The notes under the pieces: generated by a model | Told to the model about the DNA's origin: nothing | Databases searched by the model: none | The model's input: the letters and a program-made list of their open reading frames with translations, nothing else | Shown here: one piece after another, positions 35,953 through 44,497 of the stretch | How positions within the stretch are numbered: position 1 is the stretch's first letter | Layout of the letters: every line of letters starts with the position of its first letter | Source of the DNA: Romboutsia lituseburensis DSM 797 | GTDB taxonomy: Bacteria > Bacillota > Clostridia > Peptostreptococcales > Peptostreptococcaceae | DNA length: 64,000 nt | Assembly (NCBI RefSeq): GCF_900103615.1 | Contig: NZ_FNGW01000005.1 | Location: 1 to 64,000, forward strand | Direction: 5' to 3' | Position numbers and translations under genes: made by a program

Positions 35953-36714
35953 TTACTTTTCAATTAAGTCTTTTATTTGTTCTTCTAAGTTAGCTATTTT
36001 GTTTTCTAGTTCTTTGTTTTTGTTAATTAAAACATTAATTTCTAACTGTTTTTCATCTATAAGTTCTTGATTTTTTTTATCAATAAAATTTAATTGATCT
36101 TTTAAATCTTGTATTATATTTTTTAAATTATTATCATCTTTTTTTAATTGTTCTATTTTATCAGATTTTTCTTTTATTAATTTATTAAGTTCTAATATTT
36201 TATTATCCTTATCATATAAAAGTTTATTCAAATTTTCAATTGTTTGTTGTTTAATATTTACTATATTTTTAAGGTCTATTATTATATTATCTTTATTTTT
36301 TATTGAATTATTTAAATATATTATATTTTTATCTTTTTCATCTACTTTTATATTTAATTTTAAAATTTTGTCTTCCTGATTTTTTATACTCTTATCTAAC
36401 TCATTTATTTTCTGTCTTTTTTCACTTATTATAGTATCTAATTGGTTTATATCATTTTCTTTTGATTGTATAAGGGTGTCTAACTGTCTTATTTTACCAT
36501 TTTTTTCTTTTAGCAATGTATCTTTTATCTTTAGTTCATTTTCCAAATCCTCATTTTTGTACTTTAATTCATCTACTCTATTATTACTATTACTTAACTG
36601 TCCGTTTAAACTTTCTATTTCATTATTTGCAGATACATATTTAATCCCCATTATGGTTAAAAGTACTACTAATATAATAGTAACTACTACAAATATATTT
36701 GTTACTTTATTCAT
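35953..36714 (-). CDS. Single-pass membrane protein with long coiled coil, function unknown
   Basis: A 253-residue protein. Residues 4-30 are one membrane helix near the N-terminus, and the remainder (about 32-253) is an unbroken coiled coil with repeated units of about 14-20 residues built around K-x-x-x-I-x-x-L and D-K/N-K-I (IRQLDTLIQSKENDINQLD, IIYLNNSIKNKDNIIIDLK). There is no Cys and no enzymatic motif. The chain probably extends outside the cytoplasm if the membrane helix is a signal anchor, or reaches into the cytoplasm otherwise. A GTG at 36723 precedes, but GGGTGA overlaps it and the ATG at 36714 is used. I do not recognise the family. Confidence 0.72.
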   Translation of the reverse strand: MNKVTNIFVVVTIILVVLLTIMGIKYVSANNEIESLNGQLSNSNNRVDELKYKNEDLENELKIKDTLLKEKNGKIRQLDTLIQSKENDINQLDTIISEKRQKINELDKSIKNQEDKILKLNIKVDEKDKNIIYLNNSIKNKDNIIIDLKNIVNIKQQTIENLNKLLYDKDNKILELNKLIKEKSDKIEQLKKDDNNLKNIIQDLKDQLNFIDKKNQELIDEKQLEINVLINKNKELENKIANLEEQIKDLIEK

Positions 36715-36788
36715 ACTTATCACCCTTTAACTTTTTAATTTATAATATGTTAAAAAATGGATAAGTTTACATTATAATTTAATTAATG

Positions 36789-37112
36789 CTATATATTATT
36801 ACATTCTTTTAATCCCAAAATAATAATAGCTTCCTGTTTACTAACTAGTTTTAATTTTGTATCATCAGTTAAATTTTCGCCTACATATTTCTTAGCCACA
36901 AAATTTTTACCATTTTTAATTTTTATGAAATATGGTCTATTAATATTTGTTTTTGTTAATGTACTGTATGATATTATGTCTTCATCTTTATCATATCTCC
37001 ATACTTGAACTGATTTAGATAGAGTTTCCATACTTTCAAACTCAGATGATATATAAACTTCTTCTATCTCACCATTTATTAATTTTTTCATTTCATCTTT
37101 GCATTTCCCCAT
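36789..37112 (-). CDS. Uncharacterised 107-residue protein
   Basis: A soluble mixed alpha/beta protein. The first 15 residues are charged, with one Cys at position 4 and another near the C-terminus. Middle strands (EIEEVYISSEFE, VQVWRYDKDEDIISYST, RPYFIKIKNGKNFVAKK) suggest a beta-rich domain. No motif or family is recognised. The start ATG at 37112 has GGGGG and fits. It lies 67 bases downstream of the PPDK-type gene on the same strand and could be cotranscribed with it. Coding use of A/T-rich codons matches its neighbours. Confidence 0.65.
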   Translation of the reverse strand: MGKCKDEMKKLINGEIEEVYISSEFESMETLSKSVQVWRYDKDEDIISYSTLTKTNINRPYFIKIKNGKNFVAKKYVGENLTDDTKLKLVSKQEAIIILGLKECNNI

Positions 37113-37179
37113 TGTATACCCCCATAAAAGTTTTTCTATTTTATAATAATTATAACATGAGTTAGTATATATTTAAGTT

Positions 37180-39750
37180 CTAAAGTGATGTATCATAAGC
37201 ACAAGTTACAATTTGTGTTGTAATATCTGAATATATTTCTAGGTCTTTAGTCTTATATATCTTTATGACATCCGTATTTATATTTGTGTCTCTTATAATT
37301 TCTTTAGCTATATTTTTATATGATTTTAATTTTTCTTCATTAAATACTGTATCTTTATTATTGTCAAATAAAGCTACATAAAATATACCGGTTTCAACTA
37401 AATCTTGGAAAAAATGACTTCCATAAGAAAGTTCAGGCATTAACCCCTCATTACTATATGCAATTTCACACATTACAGACATATTGCATAGTTCTGTAAA
37501 ATGAACAGGAACTCCAAGCGCTGGTGTACTAGTTCCCCATCTACCAGGACCCATAAGCATTACATTTTTATCTTTGAACTTTTGATTTATAATACCTATT
37601 TGTCTAGCTATATTATATTTACCTTCATGACTTAAATTTATATATTCTTTAGAGTCCACAAAAACTATATACTCTATAGGTAATCTAATATTTCCTCCCA
37701 TAAAATTTCCTACTGATGAAAATATGCATGAATTTTTATCCAGTAGCTTAGGTACTTTTACAGTTTTCCCTAAACCTCTTGTTTGAAGAGGTCTACACTG
37801 TACTATATTCAATGTAAATTGATTTAATTTATTAAAATTAGCTGTAAATTCTATATCTACGGGATATCTATACTCTTTAGATAAAACTTGTAATACTTTT
37901 TTCATAACTTCAGGAAATTTACTATATTTTAACAGTTGTTGAAAATTAAGCAAAAATGGAGCTGTTGAAGGATCTTTTCTCATCTCTCTTAATATTTGTT
38001 GAGTTTTATAATCTTTTCTTCCAAATATATTTATATCTGCTTTTATATCATTTTTTATTGCTTCATTTATAGGCACAGTTGTTAATTTGTTATTTTTAAA
38101 ATCCAAAACATCTACGTCATGCTGTGAGAACTTTTGTTCATCTTCAAAATTTATTAAAGGTAATCTCATTGGATCATCAAGCGTAATTATTCTTGCGTAG
38201 TCACTGTGAACTCTATCTACGGCTCTGGTACCAAGGCCAAAAACTAACCTAAGCATTCCTGCATTCATATCTATTTTTTTATTCCATACATATAAGTTAG
38301 ATGAATTACCCACTCCAGCTATGTGTGGGAAAAAGTATTGTCCATAATAATCACCAGAAACTCTTTGAACTAAAATACCCATCTGTTCATCTTTTTTATC
38401 TAAACCTCTATTTTTTCTATAATTTAAAGCATCTTGGTTCATAGTACTTGCATATACAGTTCTAACAGCCTTTTCAAAAGCTTCTAATCTTTCTTCAGGG
38501 GTTCCTTGATTAACACAAAACACACTTTCATATTTTCCAGCAAATGCATTTCCAAAACTATCTTCCAGGAGTGAACTAGATCTTACTACTATAGGAGACT
38601 GACCATAATATTCTAACATGTGCATAAATTGTTCTTTTATCATATCAGAAAATCGTCCAGATTCTAATCTATATTTAAGTTCACTTGAATATTTAAAATA
38701 CCCCTCTTCAGTTTTTTGCTTTATCCTTAAATCCCACATACCATTTTCAACTATATATGAATAAAATATATCAGCACCTATAAAAAATGAATCATGAGGC
38801 TCTAATAATTCATTAAACTCTTCTTTATATTCTTCACTTTTTCTAAGTATGGATGTAGCTAACAACATACCTATACTTTTCCCACCTATAAAACCAGTTC
38901 CAATTTCTCTGTATGCTATTTCAATCAAGTCTGATAGATTAAAGTATTTCATACACATTTCATTTATTTTTAAATCTTTTCCTACTAATATATTAATTAA
39001 TAGTCTCTTCATTTCTTCTTGCTCAGAACTTTCTTTACTTAATGAATTCTTCGCTTTATTTAATGTCCTTCTCCAATAAGCTAACCTTCTACTGTTCCAC
39101 TTAAACTTTGATACTAGTTCTGTGGTGTCCAGACTAGATGTTATCGGTGTAGCATTGTCTTGTATTATTTTATGTGGAAAAAACATAGTTTGGCTATACC
39201 TATTTAATACTTTTCTAGGATATATATATAAGGTATTCTCTACTTCATATATATCTAACAATAACTGAGTGGTCTTCCTTAGCTCTGATATAGTATCATA
39301 TGTATGCTCATTTCTCTCTATTGCAAAGTATGCAATACATCTAAACTTATTTAAGTGCGGAAATATGACTTTAAAAAAATTCATTGTCATAAGTTCTGAA
39401 TACCAAGATTTTTGTAATTCTGTTAAATTGCCAAATACATAAAAGGTTTCTATTCCTTCTTCTGATATTATATTGTGAATAGTCGTTGTAAATTTTTCAA
39501 ATCCAATACTAGGATTTAAATCATAAACCTTTATTTTATTTAATTCATCAATTACTAAATTTTCATTTCCAAAATTAATATATACTATTTTTCTATTATT
39601 TAATTTTAATTGGTCTATATAATACTTAACTACCTTTTTATATTCTTGTATATGATTAATTTGCCATACAACATTATCCCCTAGCTTTAGCATGTCAATT
39701 GCTTTATCAAATCCTTTCATACCTGTACTTATGTTATCTATCCTATCCAT
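37180..39750 (-). CDS. PEP synthase-like ATP-grasp protein with degenerate KaiC-like N-domain
   Basis: An 856-residue cytoplasmic protein. Residues about 5-215 resemble a RecA/KaiC-type domain (STGMKGFDKAIDMLKLGDNV) but lack a GxxxxGKS/T loop. From about 285 comes a pyruvate phosphate dikinase N-terminal, ATP-grasp-like domain: GFIGGKSIGMLLA, GQSPIVVRSSSLLEDSFGNA near residue 395, and AGKYESVFCVNQ. Later parts include QRVSGDYYGQYFFPHIAG and QCRPLQTRGLG, then a C-terminal unknown domain (GPGRWGTSTPALGVPV). The swivelling phospho-His domain and the PEP-binding barrel are absent, so it is not a complete PPDK or PEP synthase. ATG at 39750 with GGAGG is the best start. The role is unknown. Confidence 0.8.
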   Translation of the reverse strand: MDRIDNISTGMKGFDKAIDMLKLGDNVVWQINHIQEYKKVVKYYIDQLKLNNRKIVYINFGNENLVIDELNKIKVYDLNPSIGFEKFTTTIHNIISEEGIETFYVFGNLTELQKSWYSELMTMNFFKVIFPHLNKFRCIAYFAIERNEHTYDTISELRKTTQLLLDIYEVENTLYIYPRKVLNRYSQTMFFPHKIIQDNATPITSSLDTTELVSKFKWNSRRLAYWRRTLNKAKNSLSKESSEQEEMKRLLINILVGKDLKINEMCMKYFNLSDLIEIAYREIGTGFIGGKSIGMLLATSILRKSEEYKEEFNELLEPHDSFFIGADIFYSYIVENGMWDLRIKQKTEEGYFKYSSELKYRLESGRFSDMIKEQFMHMLEYYGQSPIVVRSSSLLEDSFGNAFAGKYESVFCVNQGTPEERLEAFEKAVRTVYASTMNQDALNYRKNRGLDKKDEQMGILVQRVSGDYYGQYFFPHIAGVGNSSNLYVWNKKIDMNAGMLRLVFGLGTRAVDRVHSDYARIITLDDPMRLPLINFEDEQKFSQHDVDVLDFKNNKLTTVPINEAIKNDIKADINIFGRKDYKTQQILREMRKDPSTAPFLLNFQQLLKYSKFPEVMKKVLQVLSKEYRYPVDIEFTANFNKLNQFTLNIVQCRPLQTRGLGKTVKVPKLLDKNSCIFSSVGNFMGGNIRLPIEYIVFVDSKEYINLSHEGKYNIARQIGIINQKFKDKNVMLMGPGRWGTSTPALGVPVHFTELCNMSVMCEIAYSNEGLMPELSYGSHFFQDLVETGIFYVALFDNNKDTVFNEEKLKSYKNIAKEIIRDTNINTDVIKIYKTKDLEIYSDITTQIVTCAYDTSL

Positions 39751-39846
39751 AAAAACCTCCAATCTATTAAAAAATCCACACCTTATTTGGCATGGATATC
39801 TTTTAATAACATTATATGATTTTTTTTAGTTTATAGTGCTAATCCT

Positions 39847-39889
39847 AAAAAAAGATACTCTAGCTTTATATAAAGTAATGAGTATCTTT
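39847..39889 (-). terminator. Intrinsic terminator after rbgA
   Basis: Stem AAAGATACTC / GAGTATCTTT with a 19-base loop, and a run of A on its left that becomes the minus-strand U-tract. Confidence 0.72.
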
Positions 39890-39901
39890 AATATATTTAT
39901 A

Positions 39902-40816
39902 TTAGTTTTTTATATCATCTGGAACTTCTAAACTTATTTTTCCTATCTTACCATCTCTAAATTCATTTAACACAGTAGTAGCTATACGAGTATAATCAAG
40001 TTCTTTCTTTCCTGTAACAAATCCTCTTTTATAACCTATCATGTCCATAGTTTCTATATCACTTTCACCTAAGTTTTCTAACTTATATCTAGTTTTTAAT
40101 TTTTCCGGCTCAATTTCCATAAGCTTAGCTATAAGTCTTAATGCTAAAGTGTCAACATCTAAAATTTCATCCTTTATAGCTCTGCAGAATGCAAGATTAA
40201 GAGCAATTTCTTGGTCTTCAAACTTAGGCCAAAGTATACCCGGAGTATCTAATAGTTCTAAGTTTCCTTTTAATCTTACCCACTGCTTACCTTTAGTTAC
40301 ACCTGGTCTATCTCCTGTTACCGCACTTTTTCTTCCTGTTAATTTGTTTATTATAGATGACTTACCAACATTAGGAACTCCAACTATCATTATTCTTATT
40401 GGTCTTTCTTTTCTTCCTTTTTCTTTTAATGCATCCATTTTATCTTTAGTAACATTTCTACATTCATCTATTAATTTATTTAGTCCCATACCTTTCATTG
40501 TGTCTATCGGTATAGCTTTTATTCCTTGATCTTTATAATATTTTATCCATTTATCTAACTTAGCTCTATCTGCTAAATCACTTTTATTTAATATAACAAC
40601 TCTTGGTTTGTTTCCTGCTAATTTATCTATATCAGGGTTTTTACTACTAAATGGTATTCTTGCATCTAACAATTCTACTACAACATCAACTAGCTTTAAG
40701 TTTTCTCTAACTAAATCTCTAGTTTTCTTCATATGACCTGGATACCAGTTTATATGTAAATTATCATCTCTTAGATAATCATCGTAGTCAACCCTCATCT
40801 TATCGCCTCTTGCCAT
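39902..40816 (-). CDS. rbgA: Ribosome biogenesis GTPase RbgA (YlqF)
   Basis: A 304-residue circularly permuted GTPase that acts in late 50S assembly. The G4 motif (VILNKSDLADRAKL) precedes G1 (IVGVPNVGKSSIINKLTG) and G3 (LLDTPGILWPK). The N-terminal NWYPGHMKKTRDLVRENLK is diagnostic for RbgA. The frame can extend to 40927, but AAGGAGTGAT is near the ATG at 40816, which also matches the family start. Between rplS and rbgA only manA lies on the opposite strand. It has its own terminator. Confidence 0.94.
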   Translation of the reverse strand: MARGDKMRVDYDDYLRDDNLHINWYPGHMKKTRDLVRENLKLVDVVVELLDARIPFSSKNPDIDKLAGNKPRVVILNKSDLADRAKLDKWIKYYKDQGIKAIPIDTMKGMGLNKLIDECRNVTKDKMDALKEKGRKERPIRIMIVGVPNVGKSSIINKLTGRKSAVTGDRPGVTKGKQWVRLKGNLELLDTPGILWPKFEDQEIALNLAFCRAIKDEILDVDTLALRLIAKLMEIEPEKLKTRYKLENLGESDIETMDMIGYKRGFVTGKKELDYTRIATTVLNEFRDGKIGKISLEVPDDIKN

Positions 40817-41015
40817 AATTATCACTCCTTTATGTAAATCAAATTCGTTCATTTTATTTTTAACTTTTCTATTATACCATAAGATTGTTTTTTTTGCTTG
40901 TATAAAAGCAAGTATAAACATACTCATATTATTACTATAATGCCATTATTTTAAACACTTTCTTTTATTTATAAAGATTTCTTATATTTTTATATCATAA
41001 CTAAGATTTGTTAAC

Positions 41016-41045
41016 TTGATGGCAAATTCATTTATCAAATATACT
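41016..41045 (+). promoter_or_regulatory. Candidate promoter for manA
   Basis: TTGATG (41016-41021), 18 bp, TATACT (41040-41045), 44 bases before the ATG. It is one of few clear plus-strand promoters. Confidence 0.5.
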
Positions 41046-41089
41046 TTTCTTATATACAAAATCTTATATAAACTAGGGGGACTAATCTT

Positions 41090-42034
41090 ATGGAGCCATT
41101 ATTTTTAAATCCATTATTTATGGATAGGATTTGGGGAGGTACTGCTTTAAAGGATAAATTCAATTATAACATTCCATCTAAAAATACAGGAGAATGTTGG
41201 GCTATTAGCTCTCATGAAAATGGAGACTGTACAATATCAAATGGTGAGTTCACAGGTATGACATTATCTCATTTATGGAACAATGAAAAGCATCTATTCG
41301 GTAATGTTAATGGTGATAAATTTCCATTATTAACTAAAATATTAGATGCAAATGATAATTTATCTGTACAAGTTCATCCAGATGATGAATATGCAAATAT
41401 AAATGAAAGTGGAGAACTTGGAAAAACAGAGTGTTGGTATATAATAGATTGTGACGATGATGCGGAGATGATATTTGGTCATAATGCTAAATCAAAACAA
41501 GAATTAGTTCAAATGATAAATGATAATAAATGGGATGATTTGCTAAAAAAAGTAAAAATAAAAAAGGGAGATTTTTTCTATGTTCCTAGCGGAACAATAC
41601 ATGCACTATGTAAAGGTACTTTAGTTTTAGAAACTCAACAAAATTCAGATACAACTTATAGGGTATATGACTATGATAGAAGAGATAATAACGGAAACAA
41701 GAGAGAACTTCATGTTAATAAATCAATAGATGTAACTACAACTCCTCATAAGGTTCCTGATAACGTTTACAGTAAAATTTTAGATAAATCTTTTGAATTA
41801 ACTACTTTTGTTGATAATAATTTTTTTAGTGTACATAAATTAAATACTTTCGGAAAATGTTCATTTGAACACGATAAACCATTTTCTTTATGCAGCGTTT
41901 TAGATGGTAAAGGTTCTTTAATATGTAATGCTAAAGAGTATCAACTAAATAAAGGATGTAATTTTATAATACCTGCGACAATTGATAATTTCAATTTGGA
42001 TGGTAATTTAGAAATGATTATTTCTCACATATAA
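41090..42034 (+). CDS. manA: Mannose-6-phosphate isomerase, class I
   Basis: A 314-residue type I phosphomannose isomerase that interconverts mannose-6-phosphate and fructose-6-phosphate. The cupin metal site is visible in LSVQVHPDDEYA near residue 97, KTECWYIID near 115, and GTIHAL near 172. TQQNSDTTYRVYDYDR near 185 is a family signature. The start ATG at 41090 has AGGGGGA. It is the third plus-strand gene, flanked by minus-strand ribosome-related genes, and ends in a shared bidirectional terminator. Confidence 0.93.
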   Translation: MEPLFLNPLFMDRIWGGTALKDKFNYNIPSKNTGECWAISSHENGDCTISNGEFTGMTLSHLWNNEKHLFGNVNGDKFPLLTKILDANDNLSVQVHPDDEYANINESGELGKTECWYIIDCDDDAEMIFGHNAKSKQELVQMINDNKWDDLLKKVKIKKGDFFYVPSGTIHALCKGTLVLETQQNSDTTYRVYDYDRRDNNGNKRELHVNKSIDVTTTPHKVPDNVYSKILDKSFELTTFVDNNFFSVHKLNTFGKCSFEHDKPFSLCSVLDGKGSLICNAKEYQLNKGCNFIIPATIDNFNLDGNLEMIISHI

Positions 42035-42045
42035 TATATGAATGC

Positions 42046-42079
42046 AAAAAGGACTGATTATGTAATCAGTCCTTTAATT
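42046..42079. terminator. Bidirectional terminator between manA and rplS
   Basis: Stem AAAGGACTGATTA / TAATCAGTCCTTT with a 2-base loop and flanking A- and T-runs. It serves both convergent genes. Confidence 0.85.
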
Positions 42080-42094
42080 TATAGTAAAGTTTAA

Positions 42095-42448
42095 TTATCT
42101 AGCGTTTCTAGCTTCTTTTATCTTAGCTGCTTTACCAACTCTACCTCTTAAGTAAGTTAATTTAGCTCTTCTTACTTTACCTTTTCTAGTTACTTCTATC
42201 TTTTCTATTCTTGGAGAATGAACTGGGAAAGTTCTTTCTACTCCAACATTGTAAGATATTTTTCTAACAGTGAAAGTTTCTTTTATTCCTCCACCTTGTC
42301 TCTTTAATACTACACCTTCAAATAACTGTATTCTTTCTCTTTTTCCTTCAACTATTTTAACGTGTACTTTAACTGTGTCCCCAGGTCCAAAGTTAGGAAC
42401 TTCGTTCTTTAATTGTTCTTGTTCTAATGATCTTAATAATTCGTTCAT
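42095..42448 (-). CDS. rplS: 50S ribosomal protein L19
   Basis: A 117-residue L19, the usual length, at the 30S-50S interface. [27 protein letters not shown](K)[19 protein letters not shown] and [23 protein letters not shown] are all conserved. ATG at 42448 has AGGAGG. It comes after trmD and ends the rimM-trmD-rplS run. A possible autoregulatory leader was not seen in the 102 bases between trmD and rplS. Confidence 0.97.
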   Translation of the reverse strand: MNELLRSLEQEQLKNEVPNFGPGDTVKVHVKIVEGKRERIQLFEGVVLKRQGGGIKETFTVRKISYNVGVERTFPVHSPRIEKIEVTRKGKVRRAKLTYLRGRVGKAAKIKEARNAR

Positions 42449-42550
42449 TTTCGTCCTCCTAGTATCATAGACATTCTTAATTACTGACCAATGTAACAGA
42501 GGAATGCCCGTTTATTTTTTCAACAAATAAGATTATACTATATATTACTG

Positions 42551-43243
42551 TTATTTACAAGCTTTTTTGTACAAATCAGGTCTTCTTTCTTTGGTAATTC
42601 TAACCGATTCGTCATGTCTCCACTTTTCTATATTTTTATGGTTACCAGATAACAAAACATCTGGAACTTCTAGATTGTTAAACTCTCTAGGTCTTGTATA
42701 ATGTGGATATTCTAGTAAGTTATCTTTAAAAGATTCTTCCTCAAAAGACTCATTTTGATTAAGTACACCTGGTATAAGCCTAGATATTGAATCTATCAAT
42801 ATAAGAGCTGGGAGCTCTCCTCCTGTTAATACATAATCCCCTATCGAAATTTCATCTGTTACGATTAAGTCTATAATTCTTTGGTCCACACCTTCATAGT
42901 GTCCACAAAGTAGTATTACATCATCGATTTGAGAAAATTCTTGGGCTATAGTTTGATTATGCACTTTACCCTTAGGCGTTAAATATATCACTCTAGGTTC
43001 TTTTATATTATGAGTGTCTATTATGTGCTTATATGTATCATATATAGGTTGAGGAGTCATTACCATACCTGCTCCTCCTCCAAATGGATAATCATCCACT
43101 TTCTTATGTTTATTAGTAGAAAAATCCCTAATATTATATACATATACCTCTATTATTTCTTTTTCCACAGCTCTTTTCATTATACTCTCACTCATATAAG
43201 AGTTAAATATTTCTGGGAAAAGTGTCATTATATGAAATCTCAT
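42551..43243 (-). CDS. trmD: tRNA (guanine37-N1)-methyltransferase
   Basis: A 230-residue SPOUT methyltransferase that makes m1G37 and prevents frameshifting. MRFHIMTLFPEIFNSYM starts it. The trefoil-knot SAM site is CGHYEGVDQRI (113-123), GDYVLTGGELPALILIDSISR near 135 and LLSGNHKNIEKWR near 210. Its start ATG at 43243 with GGAGAAG sits 8 bases after the rimM stop, so it is cotranscribed with rimM and rplS. Confidence 0.97.
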   Translation of the reverse strand: MRFHIMTLFPEIFNSYMSESIMKRAVEKEIIEVYVYNIRDFSTNKHKKVDDYPFGGGAGMVMTPQPIYDTYKHIIDTHNIKEPRVIYLTPKGKVHNQTIAQEFSQIDDVILLCGHYEGVDQRIIDLIVTDEISIGDYVLTGGELPALILIDSISRLIPGVLNQNESFEEESFKDNLLEYPHYTRPREFNNLEVPDVLLSGNHKNIEKWRHDESVRITKERRPDLYKKACK

Positions 43244-43251
43244 ATCTTCTC

Positions 43252-43764
43252 CTAGTCTAACATACCTTTTATAGGATCTATTATCATTTTTCTTTCATTC
43301 ATATCTATTGTAGGTACAAATTTCATTACTGCAGGTATCATAATTTCTTTGTTATCTTTTCCCTTTATAACATAAACATCATTAGCTGCATATTGTAGTA
43401 CTTCAGTTAAGACACCTACATGCTCTCCAGCTACAGTTTCTACATCCATACCTATCATATCAGCTATGAAATATTCTCCTTCATCTAGATCTCTACTATC
43501 TTCTCTAGATACATACATAAACTTATTTCTTAACTTTTCAGCAGCTTCTACAGTATCTATACCTTTAATTTTCATTATTACCATGTTTCCTTTTAATCTA
43601 ACTCTTTCTACTTCTAATAGGTTTTCACGGTCTTTACCTAAGTAAAAAGTTTCTAGTTCATCAAATCTATCTATATCATCAGTATAGCTATATACTCTTA
43701 CTTCACCCTTTAATCCTTGAGTATTAACTATTTGTCCTATTTTAAAGTGTGTTAATTTCTCCAT
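43252..43764 (-). CDS. rimM: 16S rRNA processing protein RimM
   Basis: A 170-residue RimM that assists 30S head assembly by binding S19. The N-terminal barrel begins FKIGQIVNTQGLKGEVRVYSYT near residue 8. The PRC-barrel half has EYFIADMIGMDVET, EVLQYAANDVYVI and IMIPAVMKFVPTIDMNERKMII. The longest frame starts at 43770, but AAGGAGA directly touches that ATG; the ATG at 43764 has 6-base spacing and is used. Confidence 0.95.
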   Translation of the reverse strand: MEKLTHFKIGQIVNTQGLKGEVRVYSYTDDIDRFDELETFYLGKDRENLLEVERVRLKGNMVIMKIKGIDTVEAAEKLRNKFMYVSREDSRDLDEGEYFIADMIGMDVETVAGEHVGVLTEVLQYAANDVYVIKGKDNKEIMIPAVMKFVPTIDMNERKMIIDPIKGMLD

Positions 43765-43916
43765 GAGCATTCTCCTTATAACTTTAATTACTCTTATTTT
43801 ATATAATATTTTAAATTTTATAACCTATATTGTTTATATAAATTATCATAACTTAATATATACCGTTAATATATTTATTAAACCGATTTTGTATATTATC
43901 AATTGTGATTATATAC

Positions 43917-43947
43917 AAAAAGGATTAGGTATATACCTAATCCTTTT
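43917..43947 (-). terminator. Intrinsic terminator after khpA
   Basis: Perfect stem AAAAGGATTAGGTAT / ATACCTAATCCTTTT with A- and T-runs. It separates the ffh-rpsP-khpA group from rimM-trmD-rplS. Confidence 0.85.
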
Positions 43948-44173
43948 ATACTATCTCAAGAGAAACTTTAACATTTTCTCTATTTGCAGCAGATTTTACG
44001 ACAGTTCTTATAGCCTTAGCTATTCTGCCCTGCTTACCGATAACCTTTCCCATGTCATCTTGAGAAACTGTAAGCTTTAAGATTATTTCATCATTTACCT
44101 TACTTTCCTCAACTACTACACTTTCAGGATCATCAACTAGAGCTTTAGCTATGTCTAAGACTAGCTCTCTCAT
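43946..44173 (-). CDS. khpA: KH-domain RNA-binding protein KhpA
   Basis: A 75-residue single KH-domain protein. The GxxG loop is GKQGRIAKAIR near residue 49 and LVDDPESVVVEE is near the start. KhpA pairs with KhpB/Jag to bind RNA and influence cell elongation in pneumococci. The start ATG at 44173 has AGGAGATG. It is downstream of rpsP in the usual Firmicutes order and ends in a strong terminator. Confidence 0.94.
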   Translation of the reverse strand: MRELVLDIAKALVDDPESVVVEESKVNDEIILKLTVSQDDMGKVIGKQGRIAKAIRTVVKSAANRENVKVSLEIV

Positions 44174-44198
44174 ATACTCATCTCCTAATTAAAAAAAA

Positions 44199-44465
44199 TT
44201 ATTTTTTAGAAGCTTCGAATTTTTCCATTACTCCGTTGTTAACTAATAAAGTTTTTACAGTATCAGTTGGTTGAGCACCAGTTGATAACCACTTTACAGC
44301 TTTTTCATCGTTTATTTTAACTTGCTTTGGTTGAGAAACTGGATTGTAGTATCCTATTTCTTCTATGAATTTTCCATCTCTTGGAGATCTTGAATCAGCT
44401 ACTACTATTCTGTAGAAAGGCTTTTTGTTTGATCCCATTCTCTTTAATCTTATTTTAACTGCCAT
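44199..44465 (-). CDS. rpsP: 30S ribosomal protein S16
   Basis: An 88-residue S16. [20 protein letters not shown] and [20 protein letters not shown] are diagnostic. A three-codon longer frame starts at 44474, but GGAGGTGA is near the ATG at 44465, which gives the standard start MAVKIRL. It lies 32 bases after the ffh stop and before khpA in one operon. Confidence 0.96.
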   Translation of the reverse strand: MAVKIRLKRMGSNKKPFYRIVVADSRSPRDGKFIEEIGYYNPVSQPKQVKINDEKAVKWLSTGAQPTDTVKTLLVNNGVMEKFEASKK

Positions 44466-44497
44466 TACAGTCACCTCCGAAAATTTTTGTCTATTAT

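Noticed and set aside
39768-39803. Weak hairpin between the PPDK-type gene and rbgA
   Set aside because: The stem (ATCCA..CC / GG.TGGAT) has several mismatches, and a better terminator lies at 39847-39889.
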